Shown here piece after piece: positions 27,837 to 38,777 of a stretch of DNA of 64,000 nt. The DNA is from Methylorubrum suomiense (GTDB lineage Bacteria > Pseudomonadota > Alphaproteobacteria > Rhizobiales > Beijerinckiaceae). A program made the position numbers and the translations under genes. The notes beneath the pieces were generated by a model, which saw only the letters and a program-made list of their open reading frames with translations, made no database searches and was not told the origin of the DNA. The first letter of the stretch is position 1. Every line of letters starts with the position of its first letter. The stretch covers positions 310,001-374,000 of the forward strand of contig NZ_BPRE01000002.1 of NCBI RefSeq assembly GCF_022179765.1, given 5' to 3'.

Positions 27837-27873
27837 CGAGCAGCTCAAGCGGGAAACTGCTTGACAAACAGCT
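27831..27873 (+). promoter_or_regulatory. Direct/inverted repeat array before the GbsR-like gene
   Basis: GCTTGACGAGCAGCT (27831-27845) and GCTTGACAAACAGCT (27859-27873) are direct repeats with 13 of 15 bases identical. The TCAAGC at 27845-27850 and GCTTGA at 27859-27864 also form an inverted pair. The second repeat includes TTGACA, a possible -35 element. A likely use is autoregulation of the downstream MarR/GbsR-type gene. Confidence 0.45.
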
Positions 27874-27895
27874 GTCGAATTCTGACATTTCAGTC

Positions 27896-28447
27896 ATGCC
27901 AGAAATTCCGGATCGGCCGACGACATTGCCCGCTGCGGTCGAGCGCTTCGTGTTGCACTGGGGCGATCTAGGCGGGCAATGGGGCGTGAATCGCTCCGTC
28001 GCGCAGATCCATGCCCTGCTGTACCTATCCGACCGTCCGCTGGCAGCCGAGGATATCGCCGGAACGCTCGGCATCGCCCGTTCGAACGTCTCGACCTCTC
28101 TCAAGGAATTGGCTGGCTGGAACTTGATACGGCGCGTGCCGGTCCTGGGCGAGCGGCGCGATTTCTACGTCGCTGAGACGGATCTCTGGGAGATGGTCAC
28201 GCGCATCGCCGCAGGACGGAAGGAGCGGGAAATCGATCCGGCTATCGCGGCGCTCCGTGCCTGCGTGGCCGAAGCGGAGGGCGATCCGACGGTCGGGGCG
28301 GTGGCCGGACGGCGTCTCAAGGTCATGCTGGAGTTCACCGAGACGCTCGACGGCTGGTACGCGCAGATGCTGCGGATACCCCACAACACCTTGGCCAAGC
28401 TGATCCGGCTCGGCGCCGGCATCGTTCGCTACTTGCCGGTGCGATAG
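27896..28447 (+). CDS. GbsR/MarR family transcriptional regulator
   Basis: A 183-residue winged-helix repressor-type protein. The N-terminal segment LPAAVERFVLHWGDLGGQWGVNRSVAQIHALLYLS and the helix-turn-helix LAAEDIAGTLGIARSNVSTSLKELAGWNLIRR match the GbsR branch of MarR regulators. GbsR responds to choline or osmolyte status in Bacillus, but ligands elsewhere vary. The ATG at 27896 is preferred over a start at 27833 inside the galM stop. It may control itself, galM or a distant locus. Confidence 0.84.
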   Translation: MPEIPDRPTTLPAAVERFVLHWGDLGGQWGVNRSVAQIHALLYLSDRPLAAEDIAGTLGIARSNVSTSLKELAGWNLIRRVPVLGERRDFYVAETDLWEMVTRIAAGRKEREIDPAIAALRACVAEAEGDPTVGAVAGRRLKVMLEFTETLDGWYAQMLRIPHNTLAKLIRLGAGIVRYLPVR

Positions 28448-28459
28448 ACGCGAGCGACC

Positions 28460-28477
28460 CGCGGGGCTCAGCCCGCG
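28460..28477. terminator. Hairpin between convergent regulator and rsfS
   Basis: CGCGGG (28460-28465) and CCCGCG (28472-28477) are complementary with a short loop that contains the rsfS stop codon. It may end transcription of the convergent genes. No T-run is present, so efficiency is uncertain. Confidence 0.4.
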
Positions 28478-28815
28478 AGCAGTGCCCCGGTCGGGCGGTC
28501 GGCGCCCCAAATCTTCTCGAGATTGTAGAAGCCGCGTACTTCGGGGCGGAAGATGTGGACCAGCACATCGCCCGCGTCGATGAGCACCCAATCGCAGGCC
28601 GGCAAGCCTTCGACGCGGGCATTGCCGAAACCCTGGTTCTTCATCTCTTGGATGATCTTGTCGGCGATCGAACCGACATGACGCTGCGAGCGACCTGAAG
28701 CGATGATCATCGTGTCGGCGAGCGAGGTCTTGCCGACGAGGTCGATTTCGACGGTCTCTTCCGCCTTCATCTCGTCGAGACAGCCGAGGGCAAGGGCCTT
28801 GAGGGCGCCGGACAC
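28468..28815 (-). CDS. rsfS: Ribosome silencing factor RsfS
   Basis: RsfS (Iojap/YbeB) binds ribosomal protein L14 and blocks subunit joining under starvation. The 115-residue product contains KAEETVEIDLVGKTSLADTM, IIASGRSQRHVGSIADKI, GLPACDWVLIDAGDVLVHIF and EVRGFYNLEKIW, the full family core. No in-frame ATG exists upstream, so the GTG at 28815 is the likely start. It is the last gene of proB-proA-nadD-rsfS. Confidence 0.93.
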   Translation of the reverse strand: MSGALKALALGCLDEMKAEETVEIDLVGKTSLADTMIIASGRSQRHVGSIADKIIQEMKNQGFGNARVEGLPACDWVLIDAGDVLVHIFRPEVRGFYNLEKIWGADRPTGALLAG

Positions 28816-28986
28816 GGCGGCCTGGGCATCGGAGCCTGCGGCTCCCTGTTGAAGCGTTGAAGTCAGTGTCTCGGTTCCCGCGCAAGGACGGCCCGTGGCG
28901 ACATCGCCACCCCAATGAAATTGGCGGCTTTCGCGGAGCTTTTCAAGTTTGCAGAATGCCCTAGTGCCCCGTGTGACGGGACGGCG

Positions 28987-29571
28987 TCAACACGCGCGTG
29001 ACGCTGAACGGGCGCGTTCGGCCCGCAGGGCTGTCGAGGAAAGCTCGGAACGGGGGCCGTGAAGGAAGACCCACGCGGGCGGTTCACGGAACGGGAGCGT
29101 CGCCGCGTCGGATTCGCGAACACGAGCGGCGGCGAGGCGATGCGCGGCACGGGCACTCAGCGGCGTCATCGTGTGACCGGGACGATCGATCACCGCGATC
29201 GGCATCAAGGTCGCAATCGCCTCGAAGTGGCGCCAGCGGTGGAAGCTCCCGAGGGAATCTGCGCCCATGATCCAGACGAAGCGGAGATTGGGACGTCGGC
29301 GGCGCAGCCAGCGCAGGAGATCGACGGTGTAGCGGCTACCGATGGCGGCCTCGAAGCCGGTCACATCAATGCGCGGATCGGTGGCGATGGCGCGCGCTTG
29401 GGCGATGCGTTCATGCAGCGGCGCCAGCTGGCCGGGATCCTTGAGCGGATTGCCGGGGCTGACGAGCCACCACACCCGGTCGAGCCGCAAACGCCGTAGG
29501 GCGGTGCGGCTGACATGGAGGTGTCCCGCATGGGCCGGGTTGAACGAACCGCCGTAGAGGCCGATCCGCAA
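28987..29571 (-). CDS. nadD: Nicotinate-nucleotide adenylyltransferase
   Basis: NadD adenylates nicotinate mononucleotide in NAD synthesis. The 194-residue product starts LRIGLYGGSFNPAHAGHLHV, holding the nucleotidyltransferase motif GGSFNPxHxGH. It also has WWLVSPGNPLKD, FVWIMGADSLGSFHRW and the C-terminal SSTALR (ISSTxIR variant). No ATG is available between the proA stop and this motif, so the TTG at 29571 is the best start. It sits in the operon with proBA and rsfS. Confidence 0.94.
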   Translation of the reverse strand: MRIGLYGGSFNPAHAGHLHVSRTALRRLRLDRVWWLVSPGNPLKDPGQLAPLHERIAQARAIATDPRIDVTGFEAAIGSRYTVDLLRWLRRRRPNLRFVWIMGADSLGSFHRWRHFEAIATLMPIAVIDRPGHTMTPLSARAAHRLAAARVRESDAATLPFREPPAWVFLHGPRSELSSTALRAERARSASRAC

Positions 29572-29630
29572 TCCCCCCGGCGCCGGGGGAGGGACGTCCG
29601 TGCGCAGCGTCGCCTGCCGTCAGTGCCGGC

Positions 29631-30929
29631 TCACGGGCGGGTCTGGCCGCTGCCGTGGACGCGATACTTGAAGGTCGTGAGCTGCTCGACGCCGACAGGG
29701 CCACGGGCATGCATCCGACCCGTGGCAATGCCGATCTCCGCGCCGAAACCGAACTCGCCGCCATCGGCGAATTGGGTCGAGGCGTTGTGGGCAACGATGG
29801 CCGAATCGACCTCGTTGAGGAAGCGGGTCGCCGCTTCGGTATCGTCGGTGATGATCGCATCGGTGTGGTGCGATCCATGGGCCTCGATATGGGCGATGGC
29901 GGCATCCAGCCCATCGACCACGCGGGCCGAGATGATGGCATCGAGATACTCGGTCCGCCAATCGGCGTCGTTCGCCGGCGTCACCCTCGGATCGACCGCC
30001 CGGACGGCCTCGTCGCCGCGCACGGCGCAACCGGATTCGAGCAGCGCCTCGACCAGCGGCTTCAGGTGGGTTTCGGCGACCGCTGCATCGACCAGCAGCG
30101 TCTCGGCAGCACCGCAGATGCCGGTGCGGCGCATCTTGCTGTTCAGCAGGACCGTCCGGGCCATGTCCAGATCGGCGTTTTCCGCCACGTAGACGTGGCA
30201 GATCCCGTCGAGATGGGCGAAGACCGGCACCTTGGCCTCGGACTGGACGCGCTCGACCAAGCTGCGACCACCGCGGGGCACGATCACGTCGACGCAGCCA
30301 TTCAGGCCCGTCAGCATCAGGCCGACCGCCGCGCGGTCCCGCGTCGGCACCAACTGGATCGCGTCGGCGGGCAGGCCGGAGCGGGCCAGTCCCTCGCTCA
30401 TCGCGCGGGCAAGGGCGGTTGCGGTCCGATGGGAATCGGAGCCCGCCCGTAGGATCGCCGCGTTTCCGGCCTTGAGGCAGAGGGCACCGGCATCCGCCGT
30501 GACGTTGGGGCGGCTCTCGAAGATCACGCCGACGACACCGAGCGGCACCGAGATCCGCTCGATCAAGAGGCCATTGGGCCGCTCGAAGGCGGCCAGCTGG
30601 CGACCGACCGGATCCGGAAGGGCCGCGACCTTCTCCACTGCATCGGCGATGGCCGTGACGCGGGCCTCGTCGAGGGTCAAACGGTCGATGATCGCGGCGG
30701 TCTGACCCGCCGCCTTGGCGGCGCTGACGTCGCGGGCATTCTCGCGCAGGATCGCCGGTGCGGCGCTCCGGATGCTCTCGGCGACAGCGCGCAGAGCCAG
30801 ATCCTTGGCTTGCGCCGAGGCCAGCGCGATGCCGCGGCTCGCGGCGCGGGCGCGTCGACCGATCTCGGCCATCTGGGTCGCGAGGTCGTCGGCATCCGCA
30901 AAATCGGATTTGAGATTCAGGACCGGCAC
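29631..30929 (-). CDS. proA: Glutamate-5-semialdehyde dehydrogenase (gamma-glutamyl phosphate reductase)
   Basis: ProA reduces gamma-glutamyl phosphate to glutamate semialdehyde with NADPH, the second step of proline synthesis. The 432-residue product has [41 protein letters not shown], and the catalytic Cys in [16 protein letters not shown]. The GTG at 30929, behind GGGAAG, gives the conserved N-terminal length; an ATG 21 codons earlier is less likely. It follows proB by 166 bp. Confidence 0.95.
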   Translation of the reverse strand: MPVLNLKSDFADADDLATQMAEIGRRARAASRGIALASAQAKDLALRAVAESIRSAAPAILRENARDVSAAKAAGQTAAIIDRLTLDEARVTAIADAVEKVAALPDPVGRQLAAFERPNGLLIERISVPLGVVGVIFESRPNVTADAGALCLKAGNAAILRAGSDSHRTATALARAMSEGLARSGLPADAIQLVPTRDRAAVGLMLTGLNGCVDVIVPRGGRSLVERVQSEAKVPVFAHLDGICHVYVAENADLDMARTVLLNSKMRRTGICGAAETLLVDAAVAETHLKPLVEALLESGCAVRGDEAVRAVDPRVTPANDADWRTEYLDAIISARVVDGLDAAIAHIEAHGSHHTDAIITDDTEAATRFLNEVDSAIVAHNASTQFADGGEFGFGAEIGIATGRMHARGPVGVEQLTTFKYRVHGSGQTRP

Positions 30930-31095
30930 CTTCCCGCTTCCCCGATGATCATTCCATGAGGTCCATATGGATCTCGAACCGCCCCTTTGCACAACCTCAG
31001 GGGTACGAACAAGCGCGTAAGACAGATCTCAGGCACGATAGTTCATCGCGCCGCATGGCAGGGGGATGCCCAGAGTGACGGTGCGCGACCGCCTC

Positions 31096-32229
31096 TCAGG
31101 CCCCGGCCATGGCAAGATCGTCCCGATGAATCATTTCGGTACGGCCGGGCTGAAGCGTGTTCAGCGCGATTTCGCGGCTCGATCGTCCGATGATGGCCGC
31201 AGCTTCGGCGCTGTCGTAATTGACGAGGCCCCGGCCGAGGACACGCCCCTCCGGCCCGCGGATCAGTACGGCGTCGCCCTTGGCGAAGCGGCCCTCGACG
31301 GCGGTGACGCCGACCGGCAGAAGGCTGGCGCCGCCCTGTAGAGCCTGAGCCGCCCCCGCATCGACGACGAGCGTCCCCGACGGTTCGAGCGCTCCGGCGA
31401 TCCAGGTCTTGCGCGCGGCGGTCGGGGTCGAGCCCGAGAGGAACCACGTGCAGCGCCCGCCCTCCCGGATGCTGCGCAGGGGATTCTTTCCGCGCCCGTC
31501 GGCGATGACCATGTGGGTGCCGCCGCTGGCCGCGATCTTGGCCGCCTCGACCTTCGTCCGCATCCCGCCGCGCGACAGTTCCGAGGCGGGGCCGCCGGCC
31601 ATCGCCTCGATCTCGGGGGTGACGCGGTCGACCACGGGCAGATGCCGTGCCGTCGGATCGGTATGGGGCGGGGCGGTGTAGAGCCCGTCGATGTCGGAGA
31701 ATAGCACCAGCACGTCGGCGCCGATCATGGTGGCGACGCGTGCCGCGAGGCGGTCATTGTCGCCGTAGCGGATCTCGATGGTCGCGACCGTGTCGTTCTC
31801 GTTGACCACGGGGACGGCGCGCACTTCCAGCAGCTTCTGCACGGTGGCGCGGGCGTTGAGATAGCGGCGGCGCTCCTCCGTATCCTTCGGCGTCACCAGC
31901 ACTTGGCCCGCGATGATGCCGTGATGGCCTAGAACCTCGGTCCAGTGGCGTGCGAGCGCGATCTGCCCGACGGCGGCGGAAGCTTGGCTCTCCTCCAGGC
32001 GCAGCGGTCCCGGGGGCAGCCCCAGCACCGTGCGGCCCAGGGCGATGGCGCCGGATGAGACGACAAGGACATCGACCCCGCGGGCATGCAGGTCGGCGAT
32101 GTCCTCGGCCAGGGCGGCGAGCCAGGCGTGACGCAGACGGCCCCGGGCACTGTCGACGAGCAGGGCGGAGCCGACCTTGACGACGACGCGGCGGAACTCT
32201 TCGAGGGCAGGCGGTTGAGGCACGGTCAT
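31096..32229 (-). CDS. proB: Glutamate 5-kinase
   Basis: ProB phosphorylates glutamate to start proline synthesis and is feedback-inhibited by proline in most bacteria. The 377-residue product has an amino-acid kinase domain ([63 protein letters not shown]) and a C-terminal PUA domain ([14 protein letters not shown], ending [11 protein letters not shown]). The ATG at 32229 is the canonical start. It leads the proB-proA-nadD-rsfS unit; the often adjacent obgE is absent here. Confidence 0.95.
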   Translation of the reverse strand: MTVPQPPALEEFRRVVVKVGSALLVDSARGRLRHAWLAALAEDIADLHARGVDVLVVSSGAIALGRTVLGLPPGPLRLEESQASAAVGQIALARHWTEVLGHHGIIAGQVLVTPKDTEERRRYLNARATVQKLLEVRAVPVVNENDTVATIEIRYGDNDRLAARVATMIGADVLVLFSDIDGLYTAPPHTDPTARHLPVVDRVTPEIEAMAGGPASELSRGGMRTKVEAAKIAASGGTHMVIADGRGKNPLRSIREGGRCTWFLSGSTPTAARKTWIAGALEPSGTLVVDAGAAQALQGGASLLPVGVTAVEGRFAKGDAVLIRGPEGRVLGRGLVNYDSAEAAAIIGRSSREIALNTLQPGRTEMIHRDDLAMAGA

Positions 32230-32411
32230 GGCGAGGCGGTGTCGGAGATCGTGGTTCCTGTGCCCGAACCGAGCGGCCTTGACCAGACGGCCGGGGCGCA
32301 TGGGTGCCGCCTCCGTACCGGACGACCCGGTTTTCCCTTCCCGACACAAACTCTCTACAACAAGGTGCGATCACGCTTGCCGCCTTTCGGGCCGGCGTCG
32401 CTGGCGGGAGA

Positions 32412-32807
32412 GTGCCGTTGTCCGAGAGCCACGTCCGAGAAAGCGCCCTCCAGGGGCGCCGCGTGCTCGTGGTCGAGGACGATTACTTTTGGGCGGACGA
32501 GCTGAGCGCGGGCCTGCGCCGCGTCGGCGTCGCGGTGCTGGGCCCCACGGGTACCATCACGTCGGCCCTGGACCTGCTCGCGCCGGAACCCGATCTCGAC
32601 GCGGCGGTGATCGATATGAATCTTCGGGGCGAGCGCGCCGATCCGGTGGCCGACCGACTCCTCGAACTGGGCGTGCCGGTCCTGCTCGTGACCGGCTACG
32701 AGACGGCCACGTTGTCGCCGGCCTACGCCGCGCTGCCTTGCCTCGAGAAACCGGTCGGGCTCGGCCCCGTCCTGGCAGCCCTGGGCCGATTGCTGCCCCC
32801 GGTTTGA
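32412..32807 (+). CDS. Single-domain response regulator
   Basis: A 131-residue receiver-only protein. The acidic pair is in VLVVEDDYFWADELSAGL, the phospho-acceptor is Asp68 in AAVIDMNLRGERADPV, and the C-terminal Lys is in ALPCLEKPVGLGPV. It has no output domain. The GTG at 32412 follows GGGAG and is favoured over upstream in-frame starts, which read as non-coding. This subtype often partners HWE-type sensor kinases in alphaproteobacteria, but no cognate kinase is adjacent. Confidence 0.8.
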   Translation: MPLSESHVRESALQGRRVLVVEDDYFWADELSAGLRRVGVAVLGPTGTITSALDLLAPEPDLDAAVIDMNLRGERADPVADRLLELGVPVLLVTGYETATLSPAYAALPCLEKPVGLGPVLAALGRLLPPV

Positions 32808-32955
32808 TTCGGTCCAGGATCGTAAGCGCTATCCGCCGATGCAGCTTTCCCGCGTCTCATCGAGCGGATCCCATACAAGTCCCACCGCGCAGCCGACACG
32901 GGTTGATTGCGTCCAAAGGTCGGTGCGGGCGCCGTGGCGGTAGGAGCCCTGTTCC

Positions 32956-33405
32956 TTGTCCTCATCCATCGCATTCTATGCCGCGGCGGCGGTCGCCGGT
33001 GTCGCCTTCGTGGTTCAGCAGGCCGCCAATGCGAAGCTGCGCGGTGCGCTCGGCTCCGGTCTCTGGGCGGGCTTCACCAATTTCGCGGTCGGCGGGGTGG
33101 CGGTGCTCGTCCTCATCGCGCTCCTGCGCGAGAGCGTCCCGCCTCTCGCCGCAGCGGGACGGGCCCCTTGGTATGCCTGGATCGGCGGCCTTCTCGGCGC
33201 GCTCTACATCGTCGGTTCGGTGTTCCTGCTGCCGCGCATCGGCGCGGCCGCTCTGATTGCGCTGATCCTGGTGGGTCAGATGCTCACGTCATTGGTTTTC
33301 GACCATTTCGGCCTGTTGGGCGTACCCGTTCATGAGGCCAACGTACCCCGGATCGTCGGGGCCGTGCTGCTGATAGCCGGTGTCGGCCTGATCAGCGCGT
33401 TCTGA
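32956..33405 (+). CDS. DMT-type small membrane transporter (DUF606/YdcZ)
   Basis: A 149-residue protein with five hydrophobic helices. Family-like segments are GVAFVVQQAANAKLRGALGSGLWAGFTNFAVGG, APWYAWIGGLLGALYIVGSV and ALILVGQMLTSLVFDHFGLLG, matching the DUF606/YdcZ branch of drug/metabolite transporters. The substrate is unknown. The TTG at 32956 gives the complete first helix; no ATG is well placed. It is convergent with ettA across a hairpin. Confidence 0.85.
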   Translation: MSSSIAFYAAAAVAGVAFVVQQAANAKLRGALGSGLWAGFTNFAVGGVAVLVLIALLRESVPPLAAAGRAPWYAWIGGLLGALYIVGSVFLLPRIGAAALIALILVGQMLTSLVFDHFGLLGVPVHEANVPRIVGAVLLIAGVGLISAF

Positions 33406-33417
33406 TGGGGCGGAGAT

Positions 33418-33447
33418 CCCGGCGAGGCCCCGAAGGAACTCGCCGGG
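33418..33447. terminator. Bidirectional hairpin between convergent genes
   Basis: CCCGGCGAG (33418-33426) and CTCGCCGGG (33439-33447) form a perfect 9-bp stem with a 12-base loop. It lies between the stop of the DUF606 gene and the stop of ettA. Confidence 0.6.
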
Positions 33448-33457
33448 TCACGCATCG

Positions 33458-35110
<1,653 letters not shown>

Positions 35111-35310
35111 GTGCGCTCGTCCTTGCGAAGGGGGGCCGTGCCGGTCGGGCCGGGTGCGCGCCGCCCCGCGCGAGGACGGCCCCCTCTCGGGACCGAGCCG
35201 CGCGGGCGCCTTCCGCTCACGGGTAAAGAATTTGCTGTCCGAGTATCAGGGCCGCCGGGCAGGGGCAAGGACGGGGTCGATTCTGCCGTCATCGCCGTGC
35301 GGCAACGAGG

Positions 35311-36663
35311 TCACGTCCCGGCGACGCGCTCCTCGGGAGGGCCCCGCGTTTCGGGCATGATGACGAGGACGAGGACGAGACCGGCAGCGCCGACGACGGC
35401 CAGCCCCAAAAAGGTGCTCTGGCTGCCGAGATGGTCGGCCATGAAGCCCGCCAGAGCCGTGGAGAGCGCTGCGCCGATGCCCATCCCGGTTCCGACCGCT
35501 CCCAGAGCGGTGTTGAAACGGCCGGTGCCGCGGGTGAGATCGGACACGATCAGCGGAACCATGACGCCGAGCACCGAGGCGGAGATGCCGTCGAACACTT
35601 GGATGGCCACCATCCAGTAGGGGTCGCTGACGAACGCGAAAAGCAGGCCGCGCACGGGCAGGGCCGCGAAGCCGATGACGAGGAGTGGCTTGCGACCCCA
35701 GCTCTGGGCAAGCCGTCCGACGAACGGGGCCGTGACCGCTAGAACCGCCTGAGGGACCATGATGCAGGCCGCGACCAGCGCGGTAGCGGTCTCGCTCGCC
35801 CGCAGCGTCATGACGGAGCCGACTAGGGGAAGCATGGCGGCATTGGCCAGGAAGAACAGCACCATGCAGGCGGCAAAGCACAGGAGCGCCCGGTTCTTCA
35901 GAAGTGCGACCATCCCGCCGGCCGACGGGGTCGTTGCCGGCTCGTCCGCAACTGCGGGACGGGAAAGGTCGGCGCGCCGCGACGGGATGAACCGCAGCGA
36001 GATCAGGGCCGGCACAACCAGGGCCCCCGCGAGGTAGAACACCGCGTCGTTGGAAAGGTAGTAGCCGACCGCGCCCATGCTGGCGGCACCGAGGGCGTTG
36101 CCGATGGCCGAGAAACTCGCGTTGCGGCCGAGCCGCGCGCCCGCCCGGGCATGGCCGACGAGGCCGATCGAGATCGCCGCGATGGCCGGCGTCAGCACGC
36201 AGCTCGCCGCCGAATGGATCGCCATGGCGAGCATGACGATGAGGTAGGTCGGGAAGGCGGCGAGCATCACGGCGCTGGCCCCGACCCAGAAGGCCGAGAA
36301 GGCTGCGGCGAAGCGCTTGGAGCGCGAGGCATCGACGAAAGCGCCGCCGGGCATCTGCCCGAGCAGGCTGACGAGGCTCCCCACGGTCAGCGCGAGGCCG
36401 ATATCGGACTGGGTCCACTTCTGTTGGGTGAAGTAGACGGCCAGAAACGGTCCGAAGCCGGTTTGCAGGTTGGCGATGAAGAAGGTGAAGGCGTCGAGGC
36501 CGCGGGCGGCGCTCGACGGGGGAGCGGCGGGGCCGGGCTCGCCCGTTCCCCGGCCGGGTCGACGTGCGGCGCGCCAGCCGGACCGGTCCCGCGGATCGGG
36601 CCTGGATATATCGCGTTCGCGCGGCAGGACAGCCCGCCTTTCCGTCACCGGGAGTGCCGTCAT
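35311..36663 (-). CDS. Major facilitator superfamily transporter
   Basis: A 450-residue, 12-helix inner-membrane transporter. The cytosolic N-terminus of about 55 residues is Arg/Pro-rich. The segments DAFTFFIANLQTGFGPFLAVYF, LLGQMPGGAFVDASRSKRF and AQSWGRKPLLVIG are typical of MFS helices and loops. The substrate is not evident. Its ATG overlaps the stop of the upstream PRC-barrel gene by four bases (ATGA), so the two are probably translationally coupled. Confidence 0.88.
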   Translation of the reverse strand: MTALPVTERRAVLPRERDISRPDPRDRSGWRAARRPGRGTGEPGPAAPPSSAARGLDAFTFFIANLQTGFGPFLAVYFTQQKWTQSDIGLALTVGSLVSLLGQMPGGAFVDASRSKRFAAAFSAFWVGASAVMLAAFPTYLIVMLAMAIHSAASCVLTPAIAAISIGLVGHARAGARLGRNASFSAIGNALGAASMGAVGYYLSNDAVFYLAGALVVPALISLRFIPSRRADLSRPAVADEPATTPSAGGMVALLKNRALLCFAACMVLFFLANAAMLPLVGSVMTLRASETATALVAACIMVPQAVLAVTAPFVGRLAQSWGRKPLLVIGFAALPVRGLLFAFVSDPYWMVAIQVFDGISASVLGVMVPLIVSDLTRGTGRFNTALGAVGTGMGIGAALSTALAGFMADHLGSQSTFLGLAVVGAAGLVLVLVIMPETRGPPEERVAGT

Positions 36664-37307
36664 TTGTCCGGCGTCTTGTCCTGCGGCCGTGGCGGGGCCG
36701 CATCGGCGGGCTTCTCCGCAGCAGGCTTCTCGGCCGCGGGCACGGCGGCCGGCGCCGTCGGCGCCGCGGCCGCCGAATCGGTTTCGGCCGGGGCGGCCGA
36801 CAGGGCCGGGCTGGAGGCGCCGAGGACCACGATCGGCTCACCGGCCTTGTATTCCGGCGAAACGCGGACCTGATTGCGGTTGAGCTGAAGCACGAGGCGA
36901 CCGACCTTCCCCTCGGTCGTGAACTTCAGCACCCGCCAATCGACGGCGATCTTGCGCGATCCGACACCGAGGAAGCCGCCGAAATCGATCACGGCCGCGC
37001 GCGGGCGGCCGTCCCGATCGATGATCACATCGATGATCCGGCCGAGATCATCGCCGTTCATCGCACGCACGCTCTTGCCCAGGAGGCTCTCGTAATCCTG
37101 CGTGTCGAGAACGAGCGCCGGCGTGCCGCCGCTCTGAGTCGGCGCGGCAGCCGGTGGCGCGGCAGCGGGCGCCGCGGGAGGCGCGGCGATGGGAGGCGTC
37201 GCAGCGGGCGCATCGGCGGAACCGGTGGGGGTCGCATCGCCGGCGAAGGCCGCCGTGGACAAGAGGGCGATCGCCGATGTCACGATCGTCCGGATCAGTC
37301 TGCGCAC
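36660..37307 (-). CDS. Secreted PRC-barrel protein
   Basis: A 215-residue exported protein. The signal peptide (LIRTIVTSAIALLSTAAFA) is followed by an Ala/Pro-rich linker, a PRC-barrel domain (YESLLGKSVRAMNGDDLGRIIDVIIDRDGRPRAAVIDFGGFLGVGSRKIAVDW) and a long Ala/Pro/Lys tail. PRC-barrels bind RNA, proteins or, in reaction centres, structure the H subunit. In secreted form they are common but uncharacterised in methylobacteria. The GTG at 37307 supplies the signal peptide. The stop overlaps the MFS start. Confidence 0.85.
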   Translation of the reverse strand: MRRLIRTIVTSAIALLSTAAFAGDATPTGSADAPAATPPIAAPPAAPAAAPPAAAPTQSGGTPALVLDTQDYESLLGKSVRAMNGDDLGRIIDVIIDRDGRPRAAVIDFGGFLGVGSRKIAVDWRVLKFTTEGKVGRLVLQLNRNQVRVSPEYKAGEPIVVLGASSPALSAAPAETDSAAAAPTAPAAVPAAEKPAAEKPADAAPPRPQDKTPDK

Positions 37308-37613
37308 CCCTTGAGTCCTTTCACCGCCTGGAAATGTCACACGCCCGAGGCCGCGGACGGTCCACGGCCGGTCGGAGCGAAGCGCGCGGATGTCGTAGCG
37401 ATGCGCGGCAACCACGGCGAAGTTATGGACCGGTCGCGGCGATCCGCAGAACCCGCCCTTCCGCCTCGAATCTCGTGAGGCGGCGCAAGACCCGTCGTGG
37501 ACGCGAGGGTCGGATCTCTGGTCTTCGCCCCATCCCTGCCTTAGAGCCGTGCAGGAGAAGACGAGAGACACGCGCGGCCGCCGCTGGACGCGGTCGTGAC
37601 AAGGACGAATCCC

Positions 37614-38009
37614 ATGCCCGTTCCGCCGATCGCTCGTAGAGCGGCCTTCCCCCGATTCTGCGCCCTCGCCCTCCTCGCGGCGAGTCTCGGTGGCTGTCAG
37701 GCCTTCAGCGGCGGTGCCGGCGTGATGCCGGAAACCGATATCGGGCCGCCGCCCTCGGCTCGCGGCACCGTCCCGGGCAAGACGATCCGCAACGCGCAGG
37801 TCGATGACGACGGGGCACCGTTGCCTTCGACGCCGACCCGTCGTCTCGACCTGCCGAAGAACGTGCGTGGTGAGGGCCGCACGGCCGATGCCGGCTCTCG
37901 GCGCATCAGCCGCGACGAACTCGAGGGCACTCAGAGCGGAGGCGGCTCCTCGGGCGGCCTCTCGCCTTCGGTCACCCCGGGCGGCGTCGGCCTCGGCGGC
38001 AAGTTCTGA
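37614..38009 (+). CDS. Putative lipoprotein
   Basis: A 131-residue protein with a signal peptide and lipobox ASLGGC at about 23-28, so it is probably lipid-anchored at Cys28. The rest is hydrophilic, disordered and Gly/Ser-rich (SGGGSSGGLSPSVTPGGVGLGG) with no recognised domain. AAGGA lies eight bases before the ATG at 37614; an upstream GTG at 37596 is less likely. It converges on the second PRC-barrel gene. Confidence 0.75.
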   Translation: MPVPPIARRAAFPRFCALALLAASLGGCQAFSGGAGVMPETDIGPPPSARGTVPGKTIRNAQVDDDGAPLPSTPTRRLDLPKNVRGEGRTADAGSRRISRDELEGTQSGGGSSGGLSPSVTPGGVGLGGKF

Positions 38010-38016
38010 CGCCATC

Positions 38017-38041
38017 GCCGGCCGTCCTTCAGACGGTCGGC
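38017..38041. terminator. Bidirectional hairpin overlapping a stop codon
   Basis: GCCGGCCGTC (38017-38026) pairs with GACGGTCGGC (38032-38041), a 10-bp stem with one G-T wobble and a five-base loop that contains the stop codon of the minus-strand PRC-barrel gene. It lies eight bases past the lipoprotein stop and is followed by GCTTT on the plus side. Confidence 0.6.
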
Positions 38042-38469
38042 GCTTTGCGACCACCCCAATGGTCGTCGAGGCGGCCGCCGAAGGACGGGTCGGAGAACGG
38101 ATCCTCGCCCGGTCCCTGCGTCGGAGCGCCTTCCAGCTCGGCCGGGTCGATGTCGACCACGTAGCCGCCGAGCTCGACCGAATATGTCAGCGATCGCCAG
38201 GGTAGGGGATGATAGGTCTCGCCCAGGCCGAGGAAGCCGCCGAAGGACAGGACGGCGTAGGCCACCTGTCCCGACACCTTGTCGACCATGAAGTTGTGAA
38301 CAGTGCCGAGGTGACGCCCGGTACCGTCATAGACGGGCGTCCCCTCCACCTTGTCAGAGGCGATGAGCTTAGGCGTCTCGTCGATGGCAATGCCCTCGCC
38401 GGCGCTCGGATCGAGTTCCAGGCTCCCGGGCTTTCGCACGCTGCGCTCTGCGGGCAGGTCCGTCGGCAT
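38029..38469 (-). CDS. Cytosolic PRC-barrel domain protein
   Basis: A 146-residue protein without a signal peptide. The PRC-barrel runs from ETPKLIASDKVEGTPVYDGTGRHLGTVHNFMVDKVSGQVAYAVLSFGGFLGLGETYHPLPWRSL, about residues 30-95, followed by an acidic tail with GEDPFSDPSF. It shares the core FGGFLGxG with the secreted PRC-barrel protein 1 kb away but has a different context. The function is unknown; related proteins are often stress-induced. Confidence 0.85.
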   Translation of the reverse strand: MPTDLPAERSVRKPGSLELDPSAGEGIAIDETPKLIASDKVEGTPVYDGTGRHLGTVHNFMVDKVSGQVAYAVLSFGGFLGLGETYHPLPWRSLTYSVELGGYVVDIDPAELEGAPTQGPGEDPFSDPSFGGRLDDHWGGRKAPTV

Positions 38470-38777
38470 TCACCTCTCCTCGCTGGCTCCCTCGTAGGGG
38501 GACCATTCTTGAATGCGGTGCAGCGCGGGCAGTTCCCCTCGGGAAACAGGCGTGCCACCGGTTCCTGACCCCCTCGGCGTGATGCGCGGCGGGGGTGTCG
38601 GCCCTTGCGAAGCTCGAAGAAGCTGGCGAAAACCTACCTGATCTGTGGATGGGTGGCTGAATGGGGCCCTCACGCTCTTGGAACGGGCGCGGCACCGCTT
38701 AGTTGTTGCACCCTAGCGCCCCGGAACCCCCGGGCTCGTTTCGAATCTGCAGCCGGATCGCAGAACGGAGGGACACC
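38470..38777. other. Intergenic region upstream of the SWIB gene
   Basis: No gene is supported in these 308 bases between two divergent starts. They presumably contain promoters for both the PRC-barrel and SWIB genes. A stretch near 38650-38690 faintly resembles a tRNA D-arm and anticodon region but does not fold into a tRNA. Confidence 0.45.

Noticed and set aside
38640..38700. tRNA-Ser-like stretch (GGTGGCTGAATGG ... TTGGAA)
   Set aside because: No acceptor stem, T-arm or paired anticodon stem could be drawn.
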